Assembly (NCBI GenBank): GCA_029204225.1
Contig: MU832060.1
Location: 25,383 to 89,382, forward strand
DNA: 64,000 nucleotides
From: Diphasiastrum complanatum
Lineage: Eukaryota > Streptophyta > Lycopodiopsida > Lycopodiales > Lycopodiaceae
Direction: 5' to 3'
Shown: in pieces, positions 34,956-46,915 of the stretch
Layout of the letters: every line of letters begins with the position of its first letter
How positions within the stretch are numbered: the first letter of the stretch is position 1
Made by a program: the position numbers and the translations under genes
Notes under the pieces: model-generated
What the model saw: the letters and a program-made list of their open reading frames with translations, nothing else
Told to the model about the DNA's origin: nothing
The model's database searches: none

Positions 34956-35750
34956 GAGTGCATGAGAGAGAGTAAAAAGATTTCGCATAGTCCCTCTTGA
35001 CAAGTCAAGACCAAACCCTTTGAACCCTTTCATTTTATAGCATAACAGGTAAAAAGAAAGCTGTATAAAGTCTTACAATACCAGATACCATAAAGCGAAG
35101 CAAGTTTTACAATATTCACCTGCCACTGTCCCACAACACAAAACTGCACGAGCTAGTATAGTGGGGAAGACAGGTGTCATAGCCGAGCATCAGTTGTTAT
35201 CCATGTCCGAGACAAATGATTCACTTACTTTATCAGCTCAACTGCAATTACATAACATATGTCCAATCTTCCCAACCATGATTTACATTCCTAGCAATAC
35301 GTTCCACCCTAAAAACGTAACTGTATCAGGGCAGATGCCATACTGATCAGTATAAGGGCATAACCAACGTATGAAGTTCATATTAGCATTCCACATAAAT
35401 AAGAAGCTATAACATATTCCACAGAATACAAGGAGTTACAGCTCAAGCATAGGCGTTGGGAATACCAGGGCAGATCCGTGCAATACTAGCCCCTTGAACT
35501 CCAGAAAGATCATTTGGAGTCTAAACGCCAAAGGGCTTGGGCAAATCCATGCCATTCAAGCCTACAAGAGCCGAGAACCTAGACAAAGTTCTAGCTTACA
35601 TACAACAAACGATTTTAATTTATCCAACATTCCTATATCCTATGACACTATCATTTCTTGTTTACAAACAACTCAAGTGATCAAGTGAATCAATCTTCAT
35701 CACATTTAGAACAGCATAATCAAGTAATTGTGATACCACATATTTGTATA
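34956..35750. other. Intergenic, no supported gene
   Basis: No recognisable domain or repeat. The short frames at 35161 and 35494 show no coding character. Confidence 0.35.
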
Positions 35751-38700
35751 CATTAGAGGAGTTCTCAATATCAAAAAGACCCTTTAAAGTATGCCATGTA
35801 GGATATAGAAAAATATCAAAAAAAAAAAAAAAAAACAGTATTGTTTATTTGCTTGCCCACACCACTCCCAAGGCCTCCCCAACTCCCAATTATCTAACCA
35901 CAGTGTCTATAGTCACAGTTAAGAATTGTTAACAGTTCGTAGTATAACTTGACTAAAATCAAAAATATTCCCTCCATTGGTTACGAAAAGGGCAATATTT
36001 TCACTGGATCTAGAATATGACCGCCATCCCCAAATTCGAATCAGGAAAAATTGCAAAATGTTTACATATGCATTCCTTCCACGAGAATGGAAATATGAGC
36101 GCCAACTACCTATTGGAATGAAAAAATGAGCGGCATTTCCAAATTTGAATCAAGCATACAAGCATGGAGTTTGGATTGATCGTACATAGTATATAATATA
36201 ATCAAAGATGAGTATTTTGTTTTGCTTCATAGAATCTGGTCATAGTACTTTGATGCAACTGATTACTCTATTATTTTTTTGATGATGACATTGTATCATC
36301 TACATGTGGATATCCCTATTGATTTGGCACCTTTGCAGAGAAGAGGAGACAAAGGAATTCAAATATCTGTTGAGGATCGTTCTCGTTACAGTGCAAAAGG
36401 AAAAAAAAAACTTGGATTTGTGGATAGATGGAACATTATATCCACAAGATCCAAGCGCTTTGACACATCCCACATTCTCTTCAATAACTGATTTAGTTAC
36501 ATGGATATGCAATGGACATAGTGGATTACTAGGATATTGTGAAAGATTGCAGAACCATGGAAAACAACTATATATGAATAAAGTTCACTTTTAGAAGGTG
36601 AGTTAATTCGGATATCCTCTTATTGTCAGAATAAAAATTGTCATCTCCAAAAGACGTTAGAAGAAAATGAACAACTTAAAAAAAAAAATGAATCATTACA
36701 GAAAATAACAATCAATATCAAATCAGAACTAGAGCAAATGCAATCGGTCTTATAGTCTATTCGTATTGAAAACTTACAATTATTGAAGGATGTGGATTTG
36801 GCAAAGAAGAAGGCTGAAAGTAAGAAGCGAAAGCGACAAAGTTGCAAGGACATTCAAACACTTTCAAAAGGAGGTTATCGAAATAGAAGGATCCGTGCAT
36901 TCAAGTAAGCATATTCTGATTTTTGTAAGTTTTTCAATGACATTTGGATTTAATTTCAGTTATGGTGATATTCTGTTAACTATATGTTTTTTTTGCAGAT
37001 CTGCATTAGTAGCTCCTCGGAATATTAAAGACAATGTTTCACTAGGAATGTCATTGGGCACAATATTGGCTTGCAAATCCACTGAGCGTATCATGATGAA
37101 CAATAGGATTTTAAATGTAAAGTGTAAAATACCAGAGTCTTTGATGGTAGACATTCAAAAAAATTTAGATAAGACTATAGTTCAGGGTGCTCGTGATTTT
37201 GCGGGTATTAGCAAGAAGCATATGCAACAATATTTTAACTAATTAGAAAAGCTTTTAAGCAAGCTCAAATTAGAAAAGTCCCAATTATTAGGACATATCA
37301 CTTGAAGAAAGAGAGAGATACATTAAACATAGGTATGCATAAGATCACTAGAACTCCATTTCATATTGAGGAGGTGTGTGAAACTGATGGAATATCGATA
37401 TTCTATAATTCATCAAACAATTTATTTGTTGATCTAAATTACTTATTGAGATACATCCTCACATTCTATGATATAACCTATGAAAAGGTGAATGCCAAAA
37501 TAATCATAATACTTAAGTTAGATGAGTCAAAAATTGTGAAAGGGCAGAAGATGGAGAGGGTTAGTTTAACTCTCATGAATGGTGCTCTATCACAAACAGA
37601 GAACCAAGAAGATTTTAGATTCAGTGTCCAGTCAAAAAATGATATATGGTGGTTGGCAGCGTTTCAGATAACTAGTCTTATTATTACATTACATTCATTG
37701 AATAGTATTAATACATTGTAAACTAAGTCTGATTAATTTTTTGGACAGGTGCTGAAAGAGGATCATGATATATTATCATGGATATTCTCAAGGACATCTT
37801 ATCCTAGGATCATCAAGGACCATATGGATGGAGGACTTCTCAATGTTCCAGGCACTTAGCAGGTGATTTGAAAACATTGAAATGTATGTATAATGTCTCT
37901 CACGGTGCTACATCAAAATATTCTTGTTTGTACTGCATGAAAATGACAAAAGATGTAACTAGGAGTACAGGGATTACTAGAGAATATGCAGATCCAAACT
38001 GGAAGCCTGTGCTGCCTATCCCCTTAAAAAATGTGCATGTTTGCACTCTTCATGCATAAGTTAGATTAATAGAAAAGATCAGTTATCTTCATATGGTTTT
38101 TGCTTGGAATACTAAGCCAGCATCATTAGCAACGGAAGCTATCTCTCGATTAGAAGATGTTTTATCAAAAGTGGGACTTTATAAAGGACATGTCAAAATT
38201 CAAAAAGATGAAAAGCTTTCAGAAAATAATGGGAACATGCCAACAAAGCCAAGCATAGGAGGAGCAAAAGCACGTCGTTTCCTATCAAATCATGCTGGTA
38301 AGGCTTCTAATATTCAACACTTAGTCTGAACAGATATTATTCCTACCACTCAGGACTTCGAGAAAGACGGCAAAACTAGATTACTAAAAGTTGATGTATG
38401 GAAAAAACTTGATAGTATGATTGTTATTTTAAGAAAAGAAATATACTTTGATATTGATAAGAAAGCTGTCCAAAGGACTTGTGTCGAGTTTGTTAATGCA
38501 GTATCAAAAGCATGGGGAAAAGATCACATCACTCATTACATGGTTAGTATAAAATTTTCAAAATGCTTTCACTGTTTCATATATATTTAGATCCAAACAT
38601 AAGACTATTATTATGATTTTGACATATGCAGCACATACTAAGAGATCATACAACATTTTTTGCAAATACATATGGAAGCTTGAGTGTATGGTCATCACAA

Positions 38701-38901
38701 GGGATGGAGAAGTCACACTAGCAAGCACGAGCAGCATTTCATCGAAATACACAACATGGAGGAACCAATGAAAAACGGAACTACATTTGTCAATTGTTTC
38801 AGTGGTTCTACCGCAGAGTTCAAATTCGACATATGACAAAGTCCACACAATACAACAAGTTTAGAAAAGCATGCAAGTTCATACAGGAAAAAAAAGTTAG
38901 A
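35751..38901 (+). pseudogene. Candidate transposase: coiled coil, CxxC motif and C-terminal basic region
   Basis: Exons run on the plus strand. 36600-36905 encodes a heptad coiled coil (LEENEQLKKKNES), ended by GTAAGC. The next exon starts after TTTTTTTGCAG at about 37000. A segment with KLDESKIVKGQK (37520) could hold a catalytic Asp. SKYSCLYCMKMTKD (near 37920) is a CxxC pair, followed by CTLHA and RLIEK. The last exon starts after ATATGCAG (38632) and contains YGSLSVWSSQGMEKSH and LFQWFYRRVQ. This order resembles D/E-type transposases whose last helix carries Glu and basic residues, but I cannot name the superfamily. Stops in the CTLHA and MEKSH regions and a frameshift near 36327 make it a pseudogene. 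Confidence 0.5.
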
Positions 38902-39038
38902 TGATTGCTGAGTAGAAGATCATCATTGTCATCGAATCATGACATGTTCAGAATTGCTTTGCAAATTCATTGAACAAGAGAGGAAAAATACTCAATGTAA
39001 ATGTATTGATTGTATTATACCAAAATACAAAGTGTCAA

Positions 39039-40621
39039 CTATTCATCATCAGATCTTGTGTCAAATTCTATGGCAGTATTGTCATGAAGAAATTCTATGC
39101 TAGCGTATGCATCTAATAGATGTGCATTATCCTTATTTCCACTAAGCTCAATATATGTTGAATACAATGAATAATGGGAGCTCCTTACATTCCCATCAGT
39201 AAAGCCTAAAATGTTCAAAACATAAGATCTTTTGACAAAAATGATCTTTTTTGTCTTAACAAATTTATGTCCTCCTAGGTAAAATGACAAACCTTTAACT
39301 GCCATTATAAGACTCTCCCCGACTTGGCTCAGCTTGGAATGAGCAATACAAATCTCGTTCTTCAGGAATTGCCTAAGATAGTGGCCCAGTCCACTGTCCT
39401 TCTAGAACGAGGATGCGTGTTGTCTGAACCCACCTCGTCTCGCAGCAAAATCATCTATTATGAGAGCATCCTGTAATAGGAAATATGTTAGCAAAAACAC
39501 ATTCAGTGATTAAAAACATTCTAATGCAAGGAAGTTTAAACACTTACACATTCTTTATCATCAGCAGCAACCAGATCAGGATGATCAATATAATGACCAC
39601 GTACTGAAGTAGAATCATCAGTGAAATGCATTAATGATGGACGAGGGAAGCCCATCTGGGATTGAAATGTCGTGAATTCTTCATCGGATGGTCTGTCTGG
39701 CCCATCCTCAGCTATATTTGATAAAGTCTTAGTTAGGCATACTTCATCGGTCATAAGTCCCTCCTCATCATCAAAATCAATACCAGCAACAAGGTCACCT
39801 GTTTCAAAATCTACAAAGTCGAAGAATTTGAAAATTGTGCCGGATAATAAACATAGAACCTCGTCTTCACGATAGTCAAAAAATTTACATAAATCAGCAA
39901 TAGTAAAATATACATCGTCATTAATATAATATACAGACAAATTGAAAAGACATTTCGACTCCTCTATAGGGTTGGATTCATCATCAAATGTATTTTGGCC
40001 ACTAAAAGAATCCTGGAAAACATCAGTATTTACATCAATAAAGTTACTTTCCTTATCAGGAGTGTCGATAAGAAAGTGACTGATATCCTTAATAGCTGAC
40101 TGAACAGAGGATGATGCAAAAGGAGGGTCAACAACAGAAACTTCCTCATCATCTAGGATCTGAACTAACAGGAAAAGTACGAAACCACTCTGATATTCAA
40201 CCAATCGACATTTCTTGTTGCAATACGGACACATTAAACTGCTTTTGAAAAGATCAAACAATTTGGTGAACATTCTATCCAGTCTATGTCTGAAAGCTGG
40301 GAAGAAATGAACAAGATCAGTATAATGCATGTACTGGAGTGGACCTATGGAGAAACTAGGCTTACTAAGTATATCTCTGAATCTAACATAATATTCATAA
40401 AATACGTCAGAATTTGGTCGTGCAATCCTGAAAACATGTAGATATGGCCTGAATAGGCTGTGGAAGTAGTCTAGGTTTTCAGTAATCCCAAATTCAGTAA
40501 GAAATGAACTCAAGCTGAATCTCGTGAGGATCCTGAGGAAGAGGCCATGGCAGTAACGTGAATATCGCACTTGTGCGTGAGGGAGAACTAAAACAAAACT
40601 AATTATCAAGATGGTGCACAA
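39039..40621 (-). pseudogene. Orphan two-exon protein with a CPYCNKKC motif
   Basis: Exon 1 (40621-39548) is open for 358 codons. It has aromatic-rich helices (HYTDLVHFFPAFRHRLDRMF), then CPYCNKKC, then a long acidic half rich in Asp and Ser. GTAAGT at 39547 and TTACAG near 39473 bound a short intron; phase 0 is kept. Exon 2 (39470-39039) adds about 143 codons with one TAG at 39404-39402, so the gene is nearly intact. The annotated first codons overlap a CGCACTTGTGCG repeat. An ATGGCC at about 40551, in another frame, reads MASSSGSSRDSA and may be the old start before a shift. I do not recognise the family; a DNA- or RNA-binding role is only a guess. Confidence 0.5.
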
Positions 40622-41372
40622 GAGGGATATGTACTATAGGCAGATACCGAATATCGCACTTGTGCGCAAGTAGGTATCGTTGCAAGCAAACGGACAACAA
40701 TGCGCGCGCACAAGAGCGATATGCTGCGAATTTCGAGAATGGAAAAGGTAAAAAATTAATCGATTTTTGTGCCCTTTATACTAAATTTTTGCACGTGTGG
40801 TCAACGGACAAAGGACACATGTCTACTTTCAATTGGACTACAGGCACTGGCGCGTGTGAGGTGACACCTGGACACGTGTGAAATGACACCTGGACACATG
40901 TCGCGTGTTCATTCATTTGCTCGACAACACGTGTCGCTCTCACATTTGCTCGTACAAATCTCACACGTGTAATGTGACAGGGTGACACGTGTCGCTCTCG
41001 CATTTGTCCGTACAATTCCCACACGTGTGACATGACGTTCTTTCGCACGTGCGAACCGCGATATAAAATCACAAACTTCGATGAATTTTTTTCACTTTTT
41101 CTTGACCCCGCATATCGCACTTGTGCATGCACAATCAATATTCCTCCTACTGTCTTCCATGCGCACAGGTCCGATACATCTGCCTACGTGTCTCCCTGTA
41201 TCGCACTTGTGCGCCTTTCTTCAAAACTAATCGCTCTCTCTTATATTCGGCTTGCACAAGTCCGATATATCGTACATTTGGTCCTTACATATCGATCCTC
41301 TGTGAGGTCTTTATCATCCCTCCCTGCTCATCCTAACCGTCATGCACAAGTCCGCTATCCCATAGTACACGT
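40561..41372. promoter_or_regulatory. Divergent control region with CGCACTTGTGCG repeats and CACGTG boxes
   Basis: Between the starts of modules 2 and 3. Copies of ATATCGCACTTGTGCG or its complement lie at about 40561, 40614, 40649, 40706, 41112, 41161, 41198, 41253 and 41343, in both orientations. A perfect CGCACGTGCG palindrome lies at 41044. Separately, CACGTG cores occur at about 40793, 40868, 40927, 40972, 40985, 41023 and 41045, including GACACGTGTC near 40983. Such clusters fit binding sites for the element's own protein and/or bZIP/bHLH factors; this is inference. Confidence 0.55.
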
Positions 41373-41373
41373 C

Positions 41374-41522
41374 CATGGATAGGAGAAAGCAGACAAGGAG
41401 GGACTTCTTCTCTCCTGGCTCATCCTCAGCCCCTGCGGTTGCCATTACACCATCCGCTAGACGTGCAACCGCAGCAGATGGCTCTATGAGATACGCAAGT
41501 ATCAGAGATCAACAGCTCTGTT
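41374..41522 (+). CDS. First exon of module 3 (unrecognised)
   Basis: ATG at 41374 follows the divergent control region. 49 codons starting MDRRKQTRRDFFSPGSSSA, basic then Ser/Ala-rich, end in TGA. The composition suits the N-terminus of a nuclear protein. The continuation may be at 45288 beyond inserted copia and helicase sequence, but no splice site is certain. Confidence 0.35.
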
Positions 41523-41799
41523 GATCCCAAGAGCTCCATTCTACCGTGCTATCTGAAACATAACAAGAAATGATACATTTTGTTGGCTTCCAGTTATAAG
41601 CTTCATCTTTCTCATTGTAAAGAATCACAGACTCGATTGTAGATCTGGGTCTCCTTGCCATTGCTATTTTCAAAGCTTGGGTGCCAAAAAACTCTCTGAT
41701 ATGATACTTACTTTCAATTTTTTGTATCACATTTAATCTAATGTGAATGCCAACATAGTCACAATTACTGTGTATACCATATTTTATGTAACTGTACAT
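41509..41799 (-). CDS. Unrecognised minus-strand ORF fragment
   Basis: A 96-codon frame whose part MARRPRSTIESVILYNEKDE looks coding; a TTATGTTTCAG splice-like site lies near its end (about 41560). It overlaps the end of the module 3 exon on the other strand. It could belong to the helicase-bearing insertion or to module 3's surroundings. I do not recognise it. Confidence 0.2.
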   Translation of the reverse strand: MYSYIKYGIHSNCDYVGIHIRLNVIQKIESKYHIREFFGTQALKIAMARRPRSTIESVILYNEKDEAYNWKPTKCIISCYVSDSTVEWSSWDQQSC

Positions 41800-42016
41800 A
41801 CTATATTTCTACAACTGTAACCAGCATAGTTAGAAAATTTCATTATACTAACCAGCATAGTCAAGTAAATTTAACTTGAGGTATTGACGTCGGGTCGGGC
41901 ATATTAGCACGTGTCAAGCAGGAAGAAGAAACCAATGGGATACGTACATGTTGCCCGGACACAAATTTCAAAGTTTTCTATATTGCGTTTTTATTTTTTA
42001 GTTAATTTGAACTACG

Positions 42017-42790
42017 TTACGTAGATTTCAAATTTGTGCATTTTGATTGGGCCTGGTGACGGTCAAAGCTAAAGAAAAAAATAAAAGTATCTTTACAAAG
42101 GGTCTTTTTGATATTGAGAACTCCTCTAATGTCAGCCCCAAAAATAACTAGAACTCCTCTGAATGGAGCGTCGATACTCAACATATCTCGTAGAGATCGA
42201 TCTACACACTCTATAGCATACTTAGGCGAAATGGAAGCCTCATCCCAAATGATCAGTCGACATGTCATCAAGAGCGTACCTAACGCAGATTGCTTAGAAA
42301 TGTTGCATGTCGAGCTCTCATTCAATTCTGTCAGAGGAATTTTAAACTGAGAGTGTGCTGGGTACCACCTTTCATCAACAGTGCAGCAATCCCACATGAT
42401 GCAACTGCCAATGCTATTCACCCTTGTGCACGCACGTACGACAACATGACACTATACAGGTGCATCTTACCTGTACCACTCGGGTCGTCTGCAAAAAGCA
42501 CTCCACCTTCTCTCTGAACAACATGCTCACGTACTACCCTATCAAAAATCTTTCGATGTTCAATCTCTCGATGTCAACTTCAACCTCTAAAGGGTTCTCA
42601 TCAACAAACACCTCATCGCGAAACAATGGAGATGAACCAAAATCAACATCGGGGACCCTAAGCCCAAAATTCACTAACGACTTTCCAGCTGCCTGCATGT
42701 GTGACTCCACATCAAGAACAACTCTGTCTACCACAACCTGACTCATAGAAATGGTCTCACACGTTATTGGCTATTGCGAGATTCTTCCCA
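42017..42790 (-). pseudogene. PIF1 helicase remnant (Helitron-type)
   Basis: The minus strand encodes DDPSGTGKMHLY, a degraded Walker A (normally GPGGTGKT), near 42470. CRLIIWDEASISPKYAIECVDRSLRDM follows as Walker B and its surroundings, then FRGVLVIFGAD near 42100, the position of the FGGDFRQ motif. PIF1 helicases with this spacing occur in plant Helitrons. The end reads on as IRGVLNIKKTL, a 34-bp stretch shared with the two copies of module 1. Frameshifts near 42425 and 42534 and the altered Walker A show it is inactive. No Rep nuclease domain is visible. Confidence 0.7.
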
Positions 42791-43299
42791 GTCTTAGATG
42801 CTTTGCCAAGCAGCCTAACCTCTGAGCTTGAGAAGAACGTAAACTGGCCTTTCCTACATTTCTGTTCTGCACATAGGATCATGATGGCCAATTTTGCATA
42901 TGTTCATTGTAATGTATTCACTCTGCCTGTCAGAGGATGACTTCAAGGCTTCGAACACTTTGTTGTTTAAGAATGAGCACTTGCCAATAGAACAATTAAC
43001 TCTGTTACGAGGCAAGTCATGGTGAACAAATTCAGATTTGCAATGCAGCACAGTTGCTCAATTTTCAAGATCCTAAGGGCTGTAATCAAATTTAAGGAAG
43101 CTAATCTACTTGCAAAACCAGAAAACTTAAACTAGCATGCCACATTTCTCATGAAAAACAAGAAAACTAATTTCTACAAGCATTCAAGAACCAAGAAGCT
43201 CCATATTCTTGATTCTTGAAGTTTTCAAGAAACTCGATAAACCAAAACGTAGCAAGATCTATACCACATTATTGGCTACAAATCTCTTGGATGCTTGCA

Positions 43300-43510
43300 A
43301 CCTATTAATCCACCAAAATAGAAATGACACAACTCCTGTTGTGAAACATTCATCCCTACGTTTACTATTTGCATATGTAGCTGCTTACGACCTCAAGATT
43401 CACATTATCGACGAGAAGACAGCCTTCTTGCATGGTGAGCTAGATGAAGAGGTCTACATGGATCAACCCCTAGGATATGTCTCGAATTCACTTCCTACTT
43501 ATGCATGCGA
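43300..43510 (+). pseudogene. Copia RT fragment
   Basis: A plus-strand frame encodes PVVKHSSLRLLFAYVAAYDL, then DEKTAFLHGELDEEVYMDQPLGY, a core part of copia reverse transcriptase. It is about 65 codons long with no flanking domains. It belongs to a different copy from the minus-strand piece at 43.9-45.3 kb. Confidence 0.75.
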
Positions 43511-43879
43511 CAACTAGTTAGATTCACACCCAGTGCTCTTCAGTGCATCAGGAGGCTGATGAATTAAGAAAACATAGTTTAAACACCCGACCGGATCAAT
43601 CACCTCAGCACAACGTCAAGTGCAACAAGAACACAGAATTACTCACTCCAAACTGTATATTCAACTAATAAGTAAGTACAAAGATAAGTTGCTTAAAAGC
43701 ACTCAAAGGGCTCGTAAAAGAAAGATGGCCCAATAACTCTAGAACTAAGCACACGTGGTGCCGTCGAAATAAGAAAGCACTGTATAAGTCGATCATTGCT
43801 ATTTTAACTCTCTTCCTCAATGATCAATGTTTTCTCTTTTCTTTGTTTTTAAGAGTTTACTCTATTCATGGAACATACC

Positions 43880-45287
43880 TCCATGATAGTATTACAAGTA
43901 AAGGCTCTTTACATAACCATATCTAAGCCAAGTTTGGTTCTAAAAGTCTCAAACTTTTTTTGACTTAAAGCTTTCGTAAATATATCAGCAACTTGTAATA
44001 ACGCGGAACAATGTACAATACTTATATCTTCAGATTGTAACTTTTCACGCACAAAGTGATATTTTACTTCAATATATTTTGTTCTTGCGTGAAAGATAGG
44101 ATTTTTAGCCAATTGTATTCCACTTTGACTATCACATAAAATAACAGTGGGATTTACCTGCTTCATGCCAATCTCACATAATAACTTACGTAGCCAAACA
44201 GCTTTATGGGTAGCAGAACTCAATGCTTTATATTCGGCTTATGTGGAAGAAAGAGAAATAGTATCTTGCTTCTTGCTAGACCATGAAAAACAACTGCTAC
44301 CAAAATTGAAGGCATAACCTGTTGTTGACTTTCTATCATCTATACTTCCTGCCCAATCAGCGTCAACATAACCTTGCAACTTGGTAAAACACTTTGTCTT
44401 TTGTAGATTAGACCAAGGTTAGGTGTACCTTTCACATACCTCAAAAATCTTTTTGCAGCTTTCCAATGGTCCATAGTGGGTGATGACATGAATTGGCTAA
44501 TCAAACTTACAGCATAGCAGATATCAGGACGTGTAGTCATACGATATATCAAACTCCCAACTAGCTGACGAAATAGTGTAGCATCAACATGTGCACTATC
44601 ATCAATACGAGATAATTTCTTACCAGCTTTGCAAGGGATGATGGAAGGTTTGCACTCTGTCATGTGAAATCTCTCCAATATCTCACCCACATACTTGTTT
44701 TGACATAACCTGATATCACTGCTAGTTTGCCATACTTCGACACCCAAGCAATAGTGCATAAGATCTAAATTTGTCATCTCAAACTGCTTGCATAAGTTGG
44801 CTTTGATAGAACGAGTGAGGTTCTCATCATTGCCCGTGATAATGATATCACCAACGTAAAGTACAATCAAGGCAATGTTGTCATCATTTATAAGAACATA
44901 AAGGTTTGGATCTGAATTTGTTTTTACAAACCCATGAGAAAGAAAGTAACTGTCAATGCGTCCATACCATGCGCGTGGCGCTTGTTTAAGGCCATAACGT
45001 GCTTTATATAGTTTACATACGTTCTGTTCTTGCCCTTTTGCCATGAAGCCCTGCGGTTGGACCATGTAAACTTCTTCCTCTAAGTCACCATTCAAAAATG
45101 CAGACTTCACATCCATTTGATAGATTTTCCACCCAAAATGAGATGCTAAGGCCATGATAAGGCGTAGCGTAGTCCACTTAGCCACTGGAGCAAATGTCTC
45201 TTCATAGTCAATTCTTTTGCTTTGCTCATAACCTTTCACTACTAGGCGCGCCTTATACTTTGCTATTGTTCACTCTGATGTTGGAAA
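43880..45287 (-). pseudogene. Copia RT and RNase H fragment
   Basis: The minus-strand frame 45239-44340 covers RT from ETFAPVAKWTTLRLI to [14 protein letters not shown], with QMDVKSAFLNGDLEEEVY, LKQAPRAWY and the catalytic box changed from YVDD to YVGD near 44850. After a shift near 44340 the RNase H domain follows ([10 protein letters not shown] region, then the frame 44223-43909 with ILCDSQSGIQLAKNP and IFTKAL). Gag, protease and integrase are missing. The D-to-G change removes a metal-binding Asp. The 5' break at about 45280 coincides with module 3 coding sequence. Confidence 0.85.
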
Positions 45288-46160
45288 GCTGCAATACAGA
45301 GGAAGAAGTCCAAAGGAACTTGCCGACTGTGGTATCTATTTTTATGAATCTTTACATACGCCACAAACAGATGGAAGTTTTGGCAAGCTTGAAGCAATTC
45401 CATTGCCTAGTTTTCAAAGTGATGAGTGGCCTACTCCCGACAACATTGTTTATGAATCATTGAGATGCAAGCTACTCATTGATATTAGAAATGTATGAAG
45501 ATAAGCACAGGCTCAAAAATTGTTCACCTAAGTTGGTTTATCTCATTACATATGTTTGTTGATTTTTTCTCGAGTGCTAGTATTCGTAGGACACCAACTT
45601 TATTTGTTTGCAAAGATTTATCATATGAGACTTTGTTAGATCTCATGGATCAAGGCTGGATAGTAAAACAAATAATGACATATAATGCATAATTAAAAAG
45701 TCCTCAACGATCTTTCGTTATCATATCGAAAAACAAATGCTCAGTCTCACATTTAGCTACCAGAGATACAAGAAAATTGAAGGTACATGGCTACCACTGG
45801 ATCAAGACTTTGAACTAAATGGTCACACGAACCGAATGGAGATAAGCATTATCTACAATGAGGAATATTTGACTATGGTTGAGGTGGAAGAGCATTGGAA
45901 GCTTCATTTTATCAGAACAGAGCTCATGCTATTACAAACCAATCTACCAACATATTTCAGATATATTATCAACGGAAGACTCGTAAGTACTTTATGTTTA
46001 TTGCCATTTCAAAATAGAACAAAATAATAGAAAATGTCATCACATCATTTACAATTGCACATTCACTAATATTTGCCATGTCACAGATGCGAAAAAGACA
46101 GGAGCTGATAACGTGCTGCAAAGATCTACCTACAACAATCACCATTGTGGGAGAACAATA
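45288..46160 (+). pseudogene. Distal exons of module 3 (unrecognised)
   Basis: The exon at about 45288-45495 reads KELADCGIYFYESLHTPQTD and on to YESLRCKLLIDIRN before a GTATGA donor. Later pieces include TLFVCKDLSYETLLDLMDQG (45590-45650) and EVEEHWKLHFIRTELMLLQT (45870-45940), ending at GTAAGT (45979). A final exon 46087-46160 follows TGTCACAG and encodes MRKRQELITCCKD to a TAG. Frames change between exons, and one TAA lies near 45690. I recognise no domain. Exon-intron structure and gene-like composition support a real former gene, convergent with the protease module. Confidence 0.4.
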
Positions 46161-46399
46161 GTTTCAAATAAACTTTAGTAAAAATCTGTGTATACACTCT
46201 TTCATTCAATAAATGAAAGCCCAAGTTGGGCATCAGTACATGTATTTTTTGCTCTTAAATTCATAAACTAGAGCAGCATTTGATATATCAATGTATATTT
46301 TTCTATGAATTCTATACATGTTCTATGCTATCTATATTTGTTCTGATCTTAATTTAGTATAACTACATCATCCTTTGCACCATCATTAATAACGGGAGG

Positions 46400-46915
46400 C
46401 TAAAGCCTTGCCCTAGCCAGTATACTCAGGATATTTTCTTGTCTAAATCTGTACACCTGGCTTGATGTGTACTCAGGAAGTGTAAACTGCAAAATAGAAC
46501 ATTCATGTATTAGTAGTAGCCAAAAACATCAACAAAATAAAAAACTAATCATGATTTCAAAATAAGAATAGACATAATTTATTACCTTAGAAATATCGAC
46601 ATCTTGCTGAAGGTTGAACCACTCAAAAAATAACTTTGCATTGTTTAATGTGTACCACCCACAACTGAATGAATCATTTTGCTGGGGTGACTGCAAAATA
46701 ATTCAGCACACAAGAAATCAATTATGAAATAGAATGAATTAGAATGAAAGAATTACATTAGAATACTAATTTCAAAATGTTATTAAGAAAGACAGAGTTT
46801 ATCTCCAAACTGACGATCTGCCAGTCCACGGAATGAAAAACATCTGCAGGAATATATTTACTTAGATATGGAAGGTATATGTCTACATCCTTATGCATAT
46901 TTCTCGCCGAATTCA
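46400..46915 (-). pseudogene. Ulp1/C48-like cysteine protease, C-terminal exons
   Basis: Three minus-strand exons. The first (about 46915-46800) reads DVDIYLPYLSKYIPADVFHS then VDWQIVSL. The second (46690-46586; 105 bp, phase 0, between TTTTGCAG and GTAATA) reads SPQQNDSFSCGWYTLNNAKL, the Q-N-x-x-S/D-C-G pattern around the catalytic Cys of Ulp1 SUMO-protease-like enzymes. The third (46486-46400) ends FRQENILSILARARL then TAG. C48 domains are frequent passengers in plant CACTA and MULE transposons. The usual Asp before CysGly is Ser here, and the catalytic His exon is not found. Activity is doubtful. Confidence 0.5.

Noticed and set aside
40561-41372. CRISPR-like array
   Set aside because: The repeats vary, are in both orientations and are not evenly spaced; this is a eukaryotic genome.
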